From the NCBI GenBank assembly GCA_034669525.1, contig JAXDNH010000080.1, forward strand, positions 1 through 29,173: a stretch of 29,173 nucleotides of DNA, read 5' to 3'. Numbering within the stretch: position 1 is the first letter of the stretch; each line of letters starts with the position of its first letter. The translations under genes were made by a program, and so were the position numbers. The DNA comes from JAFASC01 sp034669525 (lineage in GTDB: Bacteria > Pseudomonadota > Alphaproteobacteria > Rhizobiales > Beijerinckiaceae). Positions 16,378-24,668 of this stretch are shown in pieces. Under the pieces are notes generated by a model. It searched no databases, was not told the origin of the DNA, and saw nothing but the letters and a program-made list of their open reading frames with translations.

Positions 16378-17078
16378 TGCCGGCGACGCGAATTAGGATA
16401 GACGCGGAGCCGGCGTCGATCGATGTCGACACTGCGCGGGCAGCGTTGATCATCATCGATATGCAGCGCGATTTTCTCGAACCTGGCGGCTTTGGCGAGG
16501 CACTCGGCAACGATGTGTCGCGACTCGCCGCCGCGGTCGCGCCGTGCCGCAAAGTGCTCGCCGCGGCGCGGCATGCCGGGATGCTGATCATCCACACGCG
16601 GGAAGGCCATCGCCCGGATTTGTCGGACGCGCCGCGCGCCAAGATCGAGCGCGGCGCGCCGTCGATGTGCATCGGCGCGCCGGGTCCGATGGGCCGCATC
16701 TTGGTGCGCGGCGAACCGGGTCATGATATCATTCCCGAGCTTTATCCCGCGCCGGGAGAGCCGGTGATCGACAAACCGGGCAAAGGCGCCTTCTATCAGA
16801 CCGACCTTTCGCTCCTACTACGGAACAACGCGATTGATACGCTTGTCGTTTGCGGTGTCACGACGGAAGTGTGCGTAAATACTACCGTGCGCGAGGCGAA
16901 CGACCGTGGCTATCGCTGCATCGTGCTCGGGGATTGCTGCGCGTCATACTTCCCCCACTTCCATGACGCAGGCCTTGCCATGATCAAGGCGCAGGGCGGC
17001 ATTTTCGGCTGGGTCTCCACGTCCGAAGACTTTCTCGTTGCGCTTTCGGCAAGCAAGCGTACAGAAGCGGTCGCATGA
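16377..17078 (+). CDS. Second isochorismatase-superfamily cysteine hydrolase
   Basis: Rightward, 233 residues from ATG 16377, whose A is the last base of the preceding TGA (TGATG); a GTG at 16374 would add one residue. The full triad is present: Asp28 in IIIDMQRDF, Lys133 in IDKPGKGAF, Cys166 in GVTTEVCVNTT, and the Gln in KAQGGIFGW (Gln206). It is clearly a paralogue of the biuret hydrolase-like protein two genes upstream: both share IIHTREGHRPDLSD and RILVRGEPG. But the N-terminus is shorter and the insert RWRSRQIGAGIGDPG region differs (IERGAPSMCIGAPG), so a related but distinct amide substrate is likely. Its stop overlaps the atzF start (ATGA), tying it to allophanate metabolism. Exact substrate unknown. 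Confidence 0.85.
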   Translation: MPATRIRIDAEPASIDVDTARAALIIIDMQRDFLEPGGFGEALGNDVSRLAAAVAPCRKVLAAARHAGMLIIHTREGHRPDLSDAPRAKIERGAPSMCIGAPGPMGRILVRGEPGHDIIPELYPAPGEPVIDKPGKGAFYQTDLSLLLRNNAIDTLVVCGVTTEVCVNTTVREANDRGYRCIVLGDCCASYFPHFHDAGLAMIKAQGGIFGWVSTSEDFLVALSASKRTEAVA

Positions 17079-18883
17079 CGATCGACATCGAACCGGTGGC
17101 GCTGCCCGAGCTTCTGGACTTGCATCGCTCCGGCGAGGTGACTCCACGCCAGACAATCGCCCGCACATATGAGCGCATTCGCGCCTACAATGATCCGGCG
17201 CTGTTCATCACGCTGCGCGACGAAGAAGATGCGCTTGCCGAGGCCGCTTCGCTGGAACGCAGCGCGCGCGATCTCCCGCTTTACGGCATCCCGATCGCAA
17301 TCAAGGACAATATCGACGTCGCAGGTCTGCCGACGACGGCCGCGTGCCCGGCTTTCGCTTACAATCCGAAGCAAGAGGCAACGGTCGTCGCGCGGCTGCG
17401 GGCGGCAGGCGCGATCGTCATTGGCAAGACCAATCTCGACCAGTTCGCGACCGGGCTTGTTGGCATTCGGTCGCCGTACGGCGTTCCGCGCAACGCGCTG
17501 CGCGGTGATCTCATCCCGGGCGGTTCGAGTTCGGGCTCTGCCGTCGCGGTTGCTGCCGGCATCGTACCGATTTCGCTTGGCACGGACACGGCAGGCTCGG
17601 GCCGCGTGCCTGCCATGCTTAACAACATTGTCGGCCTGAAGCCGTCCCTTGGGCTTGTCCCGAATACAGGCGTGGTGCCGGCGTGCCGCACGCTTGACTG
17701 CGTGTCGATCTTTGCGCTGACCGTCGCCGATGCGTGGAGCGTCCTGCGCGTTGTTGCCGGCGTTGACACCGGCGATCCGTTCTCGCGCAGAATTCCGATC
17801 AAATCGCCTGACGCTTCTTTGAAAGGCGTACGCCTCGGTGTGCTCGCGTCGGAAGACCGCGACTTTTTCGGCGATGCGGGAGCGGCGCAGGCCTATGACA
17901 TCGCGCTCGCCCGTGCGCGCGACCTCGGCGCCGTTCTGATCGAGGTTGATTTCGCGCCCTTCGGCGAAACGGCACGTTTGCTGTACGAGGGCCCCTGGGT
18001 CGCGGAGCGCTGGAGCGTCATTGAGGAACTTGCACGTCGCGATCCGGATGCCATCCATCCGATCACACGGGCCATCATCGAGCCCGGCGCATCGCGCAGC
18101 GCAGCCGAGACTTTCCGCGCGTTCTATCGACTGGCCGAATTGCGGGCGCAGGTGCAGCCGCTTTGGAGCGACTTCGACGCGCTGCTGCTGCCGACCGCGC
18201 CTTGCCTCTACACGCTCGCCGAAGTCGAAGCAGATAATGTGCGGCTGAATTCCCGCCTCGGCACCTACACCAACTTCGTCAATCTGCTCGATCTCTGCGG
18301 GCTCGCGGTTCCGACGCTGATCACGGCCGAACGAAAACCTTATGGCGTGACCTTCCTCGCGCCATCAGGACGCGACGGATTTCTCGCAGGTTTGGCGCAC
18401 ACCTACGAAGCGGCGTCGCGTCTGCCGCCTGGTGCGGGGCGAACAGCTCCCGCGCGCCGCTCGACACTTCCGCCGGCGCCTCGGGATTCGGACACGATCG
18501 CAGTCGCGCTGTTCGGCGCGCATATGCGCGGTCTTCCACTCAATCGCGATGTTGTTGCGCTTGGCGGAAAATTTGTGCGGAGGGTGGACACGGCTGCGAC
18601 CTACCGCTGCTTCCTTTTGCCCGGCGCGATTCCGCGTCCAGGTGTGCTTCGCGTCGACAAAGGCGGCGCGAGCATCGAAGCGGAAATCTGGGCGATGCCG
18701 CCGGATGGATTCGGCCGCTTCGTCGCAAGCATTCCGCCGCCGCTCGGTTTCGGCACGATCGTTCTGTCGGATGGCAGCGAAGTGAAGGGCTTTCTTGTCG
18801 AGGCTGCCGCGACCGCAGGGGCGCGCGACATCACCCATTTCGGCGGCTGGCGCGCGTTCCTCGCCCAAAGCGCCGCCGCGTGA
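17075..18883 (+). CDS. atzF: Allophanate hydrolase
   Basis: Rightward, 602 residues, about the length of AtzF (roughly 600). It hydrolyses allophanate to ammonia and CO2, the last step of biuret, cyanuric acid and some urea pathways. Residues about 1-440 are an amidase-signature domain with the Ser-cisSer-Lys triad: Lys77 in IAIKDNIDVAG, Ser151 in PGGSSSGS and Ser175 in GTDTAGSGRVPA (24 residues apart, as in the family). Residues about 480-602 form the C-terminal domain found only in allophanate hydrolases: IAVALFGAHMRGLPLN, then TYRCFLLPG, ending DITHFGGWRAFL. It is coupled to the preceding hydrolase gene by ATGA. Its stop codon abuts the stop of convergent atzH with no base between. No biotin-dependent urea carboxylase is present in the window. 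Confidence 0.95.
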   Translation: MTIDIEPVALPELLDLHRSGEVTPRQTIARTYERIRAYNDPALFITLRDEEDALAEAASLERSARDLPLYGIPIAIKDNIDVAGLPTTAACPAFAYNPKQEATVVARLRAAGAIVIGKTNLDQFATGLVGIRSPYGVPRNALRGDLIPGGSSSGSAVAVAAGIVPISLGTDTAGSGRVPAMLNNIVGLKPSLGLVPNTGVVPACRTLDCVSIFALTVADAWSVLRVVAGVDTGDPFSRRIPIKSPDASLKGVRLGVLASEDRDFFGDAGAAQAYDIALARARDLGAVLIEVDFAPFGETARLLYEGPWVAERWSVIEELARRDPDAIHPITRAIIEPGASRSAAETFRAFYRLAELRAQVQPLWSDFDALLLPTAPCLYTLAEVEADNVRLNSRLGTYTNFVNLLDLCGLAVPTLITAERKPYGVTFLAPSGRDGFLAGLAHTYEAASRLPPGAGRTAPARRSTLPPAPRDSDTIAVALFGAHMRGLPLNRDVVALGGKFVRRVDTAATYRCFLLPGAIPRPGVLRVDKGGASIEAEIWAMPPDGFGRFVASIPPPLGFGTIVLSDGSEVKGFLVEAAATAGARDITHFGGWRAFLAQSAAA

Positions 18884-19273
18884 CTATTCCGCGGGCTTGT
18901 CGATGATGCTGACATGCGCGGCGACAATGTGCCAGCCATCGTCGAAACGCACCCACGCCTGCGATTGCCGGCCGACCTTGCCCGGCGCGCTGTCGCGGTA
19001 GAACAGCGTGTTTGCGGTGGCAAAATCGTGGCCGTAAGTGGTGACGATAGTACGATCGAGTTCGCGCATCAGTCCCTTCGGCGAGCGGCCTCGCCGGAAA
19101 GCGCGAATCTCGTGCATGCCGTAAAGGTTCTCCGCAATCCCGTAGCGCAAGGTGCGCCGGTCGTCGCGAAACAGCGCTTCCAGAGTCGCAACATCGTTGG
19201 TGACGAGCGCCGTCTCGTAAAGCGCGAAAGCCGCCTCGACTTCCTTCTTCACCTCTGGAATGTCGACGTCCAT
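18884..19273 (-). CDS. atzH: AtzH, DUF3225/NTF2-fold 1,3-dicarboxyurea-processing protein
   Basis: Leftward, 129 residues, NTF2-like fold. Published work on Pseudomonas sp. ADP AtzH proposes that it converts 1,3-dicarboxyurea to allophanate, with Tyr22 and Arg46 needed. Here Tyr19 (FALYETAL) and Arg43 (RTLRYG) stand at the same separation, a constant shift of 3. Other family landmarks: HEIRAFRRGR, TTYGHDFATANTLF, GRQSQAWVRFDDGWHIVAAHVS. A good AGGAG precedes the ATG. A homologous family (HpxZ) is associated with oxalurate breakdown, so the name rests partly on the neighbours atzG and atzE. It is separated from atzE by 144 bases, unlike the tight packing upstream. Its stop abuts that of atzF. 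Confidence 0.88.
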   Translation of the reverse strand: MDVDIPEVKKEVEAAFALYETALVTNDVATLEALFRDDRRTLRYGIAENLYGMHEIRAFRRGRSPKGLMRELDRTIVTTYGHDFATANTLFYRDSAPGKVGRQSQAWVRFDDGWHIVAAHVSIIDKPAE

Positions 19274-19417
19274 GTGTTGCTCCTCGACCGCTTGGCTTCA
19301 TGAAATCACGAGCCGGGCTGAGGTGCCAAGTGCCAAACATACATTCCTGTGAATGTCCTCGACGGATGATTGAATGCAGCACGCAGCGTCAACCAGACGC
19401 AACAGGGAAAGTCTGGA

Positions 19418-20809
19418 TCAAAGCGAGGCGACGCGCGCCTGTGCGATTCCAGATTGTTCCAGCGCGCGCGCGACACGCAAGGCATGCGCTTCCTTCCACG
19501 GAGCTGCGATAACCTGCACGCCGAGTGGCAAGCCGCCGTCGACCCAAACCGGAACCGCAACCACCGGCAGACCAACAAACGAGATCGGCTGCGTGAAAAT
19601 GCCAATGTTTGGGCGCACCGGCATTGTCACGCCGTCGAGCACGAAGGTGGTCTGCCCGATCTTTGGTGCGCGGCACGGCGTGGCGGGTGCGAGGATGACA
19701 TCAACCTCGTTGAACAATTGCAGTAGACGCTCCCGGTACCATCGGCGAAACCGCTGGGCTTTGATGACCCAGCTCGCCGGAATGGCACTGCCGGCAATCA
19801 GCCGGTCGCGAACGGCGGGATCGAAATCGGCCGCGCGCTGACGCAGGCGATCGAGATGCAATGCCGCCCCTTCCGCGGCTGTGATAACGTAAGCCGCGGC
19901 ACGCGCGCGACCCCCTTCCGGCAATTCGACCGTGCGTGTAACGCCGAGCGCGCGCGTGACTTTCGACACAGCAGCGAAGCAATCGCGCTCGCCATATTGC
20001 GCGAAATAACCGCCGGCGCTGGAAATGCGTAGATCAGACGTGCCGCGTTCGATGTCCGGCAGCGCCGGCTCCATCGCACGCGTCGTTGCGACAGGATCGT
20101 CGGGATCGCCGCCCTGCATGGCATCATAGGCAGCAGCGAGATCGGCGACCGACCGAGCGAACGGCCCGAGATGATCCAGACTGCTGACGAAGGGAAAACT
20201 GCCGGCGCGCGACAGCCGGCCGTAAGTGGGCTTCAGTCCGAAGCAACCACAGAAAGCGGACGGGACGCGGATCGACCCGTTCGTGTCGGAGCCGAGAGCC
20301 AGCGGCACCAGCCCCGCCGCGACCGCCGCGCCCGATCCGCCGGACGATCCGCCCGTCATGTGATCGAGTGCATGCGGATTGCGCGAGGGACCGTCGTGCA
20401 CATTCTCGCCCGTGAAGTCGTAGGCGTATTCCCCCATGTTCAGCGCGCCAACGAGGATCGCGCCTGCCGCTTCAAGCCGGCGGACGAGGGCGCCGTCGCG
20501 CCTGGCGGGCGGCAGATCGCGGTTGATCTTCGAGCCGGCACGCGTCGGCAGACCGGCAATATCGATGAGGTTCTTGACTGCGAAGGGCGCGCCGGCAAGC
20601 GGCCCGAGCGCGTCACCGCGCGCACGGCGTGCGTCGAGCGCATCGGCGGTTTGGCGGGCACGGTCCGCAACGACATCGGTGAACGCGTTGACCTTAGGAT
20701 TGAGTGCTGCGATGCGCGCGAGCGTCGCGTCGACAACGGCGCGAGCATTGACTGCGCCGGACGCAACTTTGGCTGCGATCTCCGCCGCGCTTGTCGAACC
20801 GTCGATCAT
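19418..20809 (-). CDS. atzE: AtzE, 1-carboxybiuret hydrolase catalytic subunit (amidase family)
   Basis: Leftward, 463 residues, one amidase-signature domain. The triad is complete: Lys79 in FAVKNLIDIAG, Ser155 in TGGSSGGSG and Ser179 in GSDTNGSIRVPS, 24 residues apart. In the known system AtzE works with AtzG and removes an amide from 1-carboxybiuret to give 1,3-dicarboxyurea. The assignment is from sequence feel, a length close to AtzE (about 457), and above all from the partner gene atzG overlapping its start as ATGA. There is no C-terminal allophanate-hydrolase domain. A related amidase acting on another ureido-carboxylate cannot be excluded because atzD is absent. Confidence 0.9.
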   Translation of the reverse strand: MIDGSTSAAEIAAKVASGAVNARAVVDATLARIAALNPKVNAFTDVVADRARQTADALDARRARGDALGPLAGAPFAVKNLIDIAGLPTRAGSKINRDLPPARRDGALVRRLEAAGAILVGALNMGEYAYDFTGENVHDGPSRNPHALDHMTGGSSGGSGAAVAAGLVPLALGSDTNGSIRVPSAFCGCFGLKPTYGRLSRAGSFPFVSSLDHLGPFARSVADLAAAYDAMQGGDPDDPVATTRAMEPALPDIERGTSDLRISSAGGYFAQYGERDCFAAVSKVTRALGVTRTVELPEGGRARAAAYVITAAEGAALHLDRLRQRAADFDPAVRDRLIAGSAIPASWVIKAQRFRRWYRERLLQLFNEVDVILAPATPCRAPKIGQTTFVLDGVTMPVRPNIGIFTQPISFVGLPVVAVPVWVDGGLPLGVQVIAAPWKEAHALRVARALEQSGIAQARVASL

Positions 20810-21021
20810 GCGGAAAAGACCGGCGCGGCATCGAGTTCATCCTCGAGCGGGAATTCCATGACGAGTGCCGCGGCCTTGGCGATCGCCTCGAAATGCGCGT
20901 CGATGCTCGCGCGCCATTCCGCGTCGACCGGCAGTCGGGCGGAGGCGATGGCCGCATCGACCTGCAGCTTCAGAGAGACAGAATCGGCTACCGGAGCGGA
21001 AGCTCGTTTTTCCGAGTTCAT
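20806..21021 (-). CDS. atzG: AtzG, small subunit of 1-carboxybiuret hydrolase (DUF4089)
   Basis: Leftward, 71 residues, helical, no cysteines. The pattern LPVDAEWRASIDAHFEAIAKAAALVMEFPLEDELDAAPVF is that of DUF4089/AtzG, which resembles GatC: it wraps and stabilises the amidase AtzE in a heterotetramer and shapes its active site. The ending EDELDAAPVF is the most recognisable family signature. The stop overlaps the atzE start (ATGA), consistent with fixed stoichiometry. It begins 10 bases after the fused transporter ATPase gene, so it is transcribed with the transporter. Genes this short are often missed in annotation. Confidence 0.9.
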   Translation of the reverse strand: MNSEKRASAPVADSVSLKLQVDAAIASARLPVDAEWRASIDAHFEAIAKAAALVMEFPLEDELDAAPVFSA

Positions 21022-21031
21022 TGAGCTTACA

Positions 21032-22732
21032 TCATACCGGCGGATGCGGAATTGCGGCGATAAGCTCGCGCGTATATTCGTCCTGCGGCGCTTCGAGCAC
21101 TTGCTCGGCTGAGCCTTCTTCGACGATGCGACCGTTCTTCATCACGATGACGTAATCGCACAAGAGACGCACGACGTGCAGATCGTGACTGACAAAGAGA
21201 TAGCTCATCCCAAGCCGTGCCTTCAGTTCATCGAGCAAATTGAGCACGATCGCCTGCACCGATACGTCAAGCGCGGCGGTCGGCTCGTCCAAGATAACAA
21301 GCTCGGGATGAAGCGCAATCGCTCGTGCTATCCCGACGCGCGCTTTCTGACCGCCGGAGAGCTGATGCGGGAAGCGATCGAGCAAGTGGCGCGGCAGGCC
21401 GACAAGTTGCGCCAGCTCCTCGCAACGCGCGCGCAGCGCATCGCCGCCCCTGACATCGCCGAGCCGCAGGATCGGGTCGGTGATGGCGCGCATAGCCGTG
21501 AAGCGCGGGTTGAGACTGTCGGTGGGATCCTGGAACACCATCTGGATGCGCTTGCGTGCGGGCAATTTCGCGAAGGCGCGGGCGGGGATGGCGCCGATAT
21601 CCTCGCCATCGAGAATGATCGAACCCGAGGTTGGATCGAGGAGGCGCATCGCCATCATCGACGTCGTCGATTTGCCGCAGCCGGACTCGCCGACAAGTCC
21701 GACGCTCTGCCCGCGCATGATCTCGAAGCTGATGCCATCGACAGCGCGGAATGGCTGTTCGGTGGTGGCCGGCGCTTTGCGCCCGAAGAACTGCGCCATC
21801 GTTTTGGTGATACCCTGGCGCGGATATTCTTTGACGAGATTGTCGATTTTCAGAAGCGGCCTGCCGTCGCTCTGCACGCTCGCTGCCGCCGGCGCGGGCC
21901 GCCCCTCCTCAAGCAGGTCGCGGAGGGTCGCGCCGGGACGCGGAGTGGCGCGCATCAGCTTGCGCGTATAGGAATGCGCGGGCGTTTTGAAGATCGTTGC
22001 GGACGGGGCGGTTTCCACCACCTCTCCCTTCTGCATGACCACAACGCGGTCGCAATAGGCGGCGGCGAGGCCAAGATCGTGCGTGATCAGGACCGTCGAC
22101 ATGCCGCGTTGATGCGTCAACTCGAGCACAAGCTCCATCACTGCCTTTTGCGTTGTGACATCGAGGCCGGTCGTCGGCTCGTCCGCGATGAGCAGCTGCG
22201 GCTTACAGGCAAGCGCGATGGCGATCACGATGCGCTGGCACATGCCGCCGGAAAGCTCGAAAGGATAGGCGTGGTAGCGCTCCTCCGGCCGGGCGATCCG
22301 CACCTGCCTCAAAATATCGATCGCCTTTTCTCTGACGTTGGCGCGCACCGCCTGCACGTGGCGTAAGAGCACGTCCTCGATCTGATGCCCGACCTTGCGG
22401 ATCGGATTGAGCGCGGCGCGCGGGTTCTGAAAAATCATCGACATTTCGCGACCGCGCATGTCGGCCATGTCGTGGTCGCTCGCGGTGCGCAGGTCGATGC
22501 CCGAGAAGGTGACGCTGCCGTCGGCGATGCGCCCGGCGCGATCGAGAATGCGCATTACCGCGAAAGACGTGACCGATTTGCCCGAGCCGGATTCGCCGAC
22601 AATGCCGAGCGTCTCGCCCTTGTTGACGCTGATGTCGATGTTGCGCACCGCTGTCACCGTGCCGCGGCGCGTGGCAAATTCGACCGTGAGATCGCGGATA
22701 TCGAGCAGCGGCTTGTGAACGGTATCGAGCAT
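21032..22732 (-). CDS. Dipeptide/oligopeptide-type ABC transporter, fused DppD-DppF ATPases
   Basis: Leftward, 566 residues from ATG 22732, which shares one base with the stop of the upstream permease gene (TGATG). The frame is open far upstream, but that part is out of frame over the permease. Two full ATPase modules are joined by a linker at about 265-290. Module 1 has Walker A GESGSGKS (46-53), signature LSGGM from 160 and Walker B Asp184-Glu185. Module 2 has Walker A GESGCGKS (348-355), signature LSGGQ and Walker B VILDEPT. Each keeps the C-terminal oligopeptide-transporter extension. It energises the DppBC-like channel. Fusion of the D and F subunits is a known but minority arrangement (as in YejF/GsiA). 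Confidence 0.94.
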   Translation of the reverse strand: MLDTVHKPLLDIRDLTVEFATRRGTVTAVRNIDISVNKGETLGIVGESGSGKSVTSFAVMRILDRAGRIADGSVTFSGIDLRTASDHDMADMRGREMSMIFQNPRAALNPIRKVGHQIEDVLLRHVQAVRANVREKAIDILRQVRIARPEERYHAYPFELSGGMCQRIVIAIALACKPQLLIADEPTTGLDVTTQKAVMELVLELTHQRGMSTVLITHDLGLAAAYCDRVVVMQKGEVVETAPSATIFKTPAHSYTRKLMRATPRPGATLRDLLEEGRPAPAAASVQSDGRPLLKIDNLVKEYPRQGITKTMAQFFGRKAPATTEQPFRAVDGISFEIMRGQSVGLVGESGCGKSTTSMMAMRLLDPTSGSIILDGEDIGAIPARAFAKLPARKRIQMVFQDPTDSLNPRFTAMRAITDPILRLGDVRGGDALRARCEELAQLVGLPRHLLDRFPHQLSGGQKARVGIARAIALHPELVILDEPTAALDVSVQAIVLNLLDELKARLGMSYLFVSHDLHVVRLLCDYVIVMKNGRIVEEGSAEQVLEAPQDEYTRELIAAIPHPPV

Positions 22733-23631
22733 CACGTGCGCCGTTGCGGATCGACGATGTCGCGCAATCCGTCGCCAAGCAGATTGAAGCAGAAGACGGC
22801 AAGCATCAGCGCGAGACCGGGAAAGAGCGCGATCCACCATTCGCCAGAGACGATGAAGGCGGCGCCTTCCGCGACCATGATCCCCCATTCCGGCGTCGGC
22901 GGCCGCACGCCGAGGCCGATGAAGGAAAGGCCGGCGGCGTTGAGGATCGCGTAGCCCATCGTCAGCGACATCTGCACCATCATGATCGGCAGGATGTTCG
23001 GCAGGATTTGCGTGAGCAGGATGCGGATTTCGCCGTTGCCGCTGAGCCGCGCCGCCTGCACGAAACCGGCATTCCGCCGAACGTTCGCTTCGGCGCGCGC
23101 GATGCGCACGTAGAGCGGATAATTGATGATGGCGGTGGCGATAATGATATTCGTCACCGTGTTGCCGAGCGCGGCCACGATGCCCATGGCAAGCACGAAA
23201 AGCGGGAACGCCATGATCGTGTCGGAGAGCCGCCCGACGATGCGATCGGTCCAGCCGCCGAAATAACCCGCCGCGATGCCGGAAATTCCGCCGAGCACGA
23301 ACACGAGCGCGACGGAGAAGATCGCGACGGCCATATCGAGCCGCGTTGCGACGATGACACGACTCAAGAGATCGCGGCCGAGCTGGTCCGTACCCATGAG
23401 ATGATGCAGCGACGGCGGCTTCAATGCGACCGCGGTGTTCGTCGCCAAGGGATCGTAGGGAACGAGAAAGGGACCAAACAGAGCGCAGATCAGGAGCAGA
23501 ATGAACAGCGTGAAGGAGAAGCCGGTGATCGGATTTCCCGTCACGACATGGCGCGCATGTCGCAATGTCGCGGACAGGCCGGTCGCCGGCGGAACGGCGG
23601 CCTCGACTGCCGGCGTGTCTAGCGCCGTCAT
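22732..23631 (-). CDS. Dipeptide/oligopeptide-type ABC permease (DppC-like)
   Basis: Leftward, 299 residues; ATG overlaps the stop of the upstream permease as ATGA. It has about six membrane segments plus the N-terminal OppC-type extension; the first segment is FSFTLFILLLICALFGPFLVPYDPL. Conserved family blocks are LMGTDQLGRDLLSRVI, the coupling loop VQAARLSGNGEIRILLTQILPNILP and the end LGDGLRDIVDPQRR. It forms the inner-membrane channel with the DppB-like protein. Confidence 0.94.
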   Translation of the reverse strand: MTALDTPAVEAAVPPATGLSATLRHARHVVTGNPITGFSFTLFILLLICALFGPFLVPYDPLATNTAVALKPPSLHHLMGTDQLGRDLLSRVIVATRLDMAVAIFSVALVFVLGGISGIAAGYFGGWTDRIVGRLSDTIMAFPLFVLAMGIVAALGNTVTNIIIATAIINYPLYVRIARAEANVRRNAGFVQAARLSGNGEIRILLTQILPNILPIMMVQMSLTMGYAILNAAGLSFIGLGVRPPTPEWGIMVAEGAAFIVSGEWWIALFPGLALMLAVFCFNLLGDGLRDIVDPQRRT

Positions 23632-24641
23632 GCCTCAAGCCTCACGCGCGGATCGATCACGCCGTAGAGCAGATCGATCATGAGGTTGAGCGCGACGTAG
23701 AGGATCGCCATCGCAAGGACGAAGCCCTGCACCGGCGCGTAGTCCGACGCAATCAGCGCTTCGACGGCGTAAGAGCCGATGCCCGGCCAGGCGAAGACTT
23801 TTTCCACGAGTACGTTGGCGCCAAGCAGGAACGAGAACACCATGCCAAGGGTGGTAACGACCGGCAGCATCGCGTTGCGGAAGCCATAGGTGAGGATCAC
23901 CGTCTTCGAGGTGAGCCCGCTCGCGCGCGCGGTGCGCACGATATCCGAACCCATGACCGCGAGCATGGAGCCGCGCGTGATTCGCGCCAGCGGCGCCAGC
24001 GAAAAGATCGCCAGCGTCGCGGCGGGAAGAATCAGCTGCGCGAACGCGGCGCGGAATGTTTCAAAGTCACGCGCGATCAGCGAATCGATGAGGTAGAAGC
24101 CGGTCACCTGCGGTGGCGCGGTGTAGAACACATCGAGCCGGCCAAGCGGCGCCGGCGACCAGCCGAGTTGGAAGTAAAAGATGTAGACGAGAAGCAGCCC
24201 GGTGAAGAAAACCGGCAGGGAAACGCCCGTCGTTACGATCACGCGGCAGAGGTGGTCGATCCACGATCCTTCGTGGACCGCAGCAAGAATGCCCAGCGGT
24301 ACGGCGGTCGAGAGCGCGATGAGAAGGCCGAGCAGGGTCAATTCGCCGGAGGCAGGCAGCCGATTGGCGATCTCTGTGACGACCGGCTGACCCGTCGTCA
24401 GCGAGTTGCCGAGATTGCCATGGACGAGATCGACGGCATAGCGCGCAAACTGTTCTGGCAGGCCTTTATCGAGACCGAGCTGCTTGCGCACTTCGGCGAT
24501 TGCCTCCGGCGTCGCGGCCGGGCCCGCGAAATAAGAAGCGGTGTCGCCCGGCAGAACGCGCGTCAGCAGGAAACTGACGACGATGACGCCGAGGAGACTT
24601 GGGATCGCCGTCGCAAGACGCTTGAGGACAATGGAGCGCAT
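23628..24641 (-). CDS. Dipeptide/oligopeptide-type ABC permease (DppB-like)
   Basis: Leftward, 337 residues. It begins MRSIVLKRLATAIPSLLGVIVVSFLLTRVLPGD, the standard OppB/DppB opening, with LGLDKGLPEQFARY and GNLGNSL following. Six membrane segments are visible. The coupling segment is IVRTARASGLTSKTVILTYGFRNAMLPVVT and the C-terminus is LLYGVIDPRVRL. A 27-base gap separates it from the substrate-binding-protein gene, with GGAG close to the start. Part of the seven-gene leftward operon leading into atzGEH. Confidence 0.94.
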   Translation of the reverse strand: MRSIVLKRLATAIPSLLGVIVVSFLLTRVLPGDTASYFAGPAATPEAIAEVRKQLGLDKGLPEQFARYAVDLVHGNLGNSLTTGQPVVTEIANRLPASGELTLLGLLIALSTAVPLGILAAVHEGSWIDHLCRVIVTTGVSLPVFFTGLLLVYIFYFQLGWSPAPLGRLDVFYTAPPQVTGFYLIDSLIARDFETFRAAFAQLILPAATLAIFSLAPLARITRGSMLAVMGSDIVRTARASGLTSKTVILTYGFRNAMLPVVTTLGMVFSFLLGANVLVEKVFAWPGIGSYAVEALIASDYAPVQGFVLAMAILYVALNLMIDLLYGVIDPRVRLEA

Positions 24642-24668
24642 GGAGCAAATTCCCCTGCGATTGCGCCG

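Noticed and set aside
19323..19337. Tandem TGCCAAG/TGCCAAA (minus strand TTTGGCACTTGGCACC) before atzH, resembling two sigma-54 -24 elements
   Set aside because: Neither copy has a TTGC-type -12 element at the required spacing, so a separate sigma-54 promoter for atzH is not supported.
22733..23638. Upstream extension giving an 868-residue fused ATPase on the minus strand
   Set aside because: It runs in another frame over the DppC-like permease and is arginine-rich; the ATG at 22732 gives the correct N-terminus of the ATPase family.
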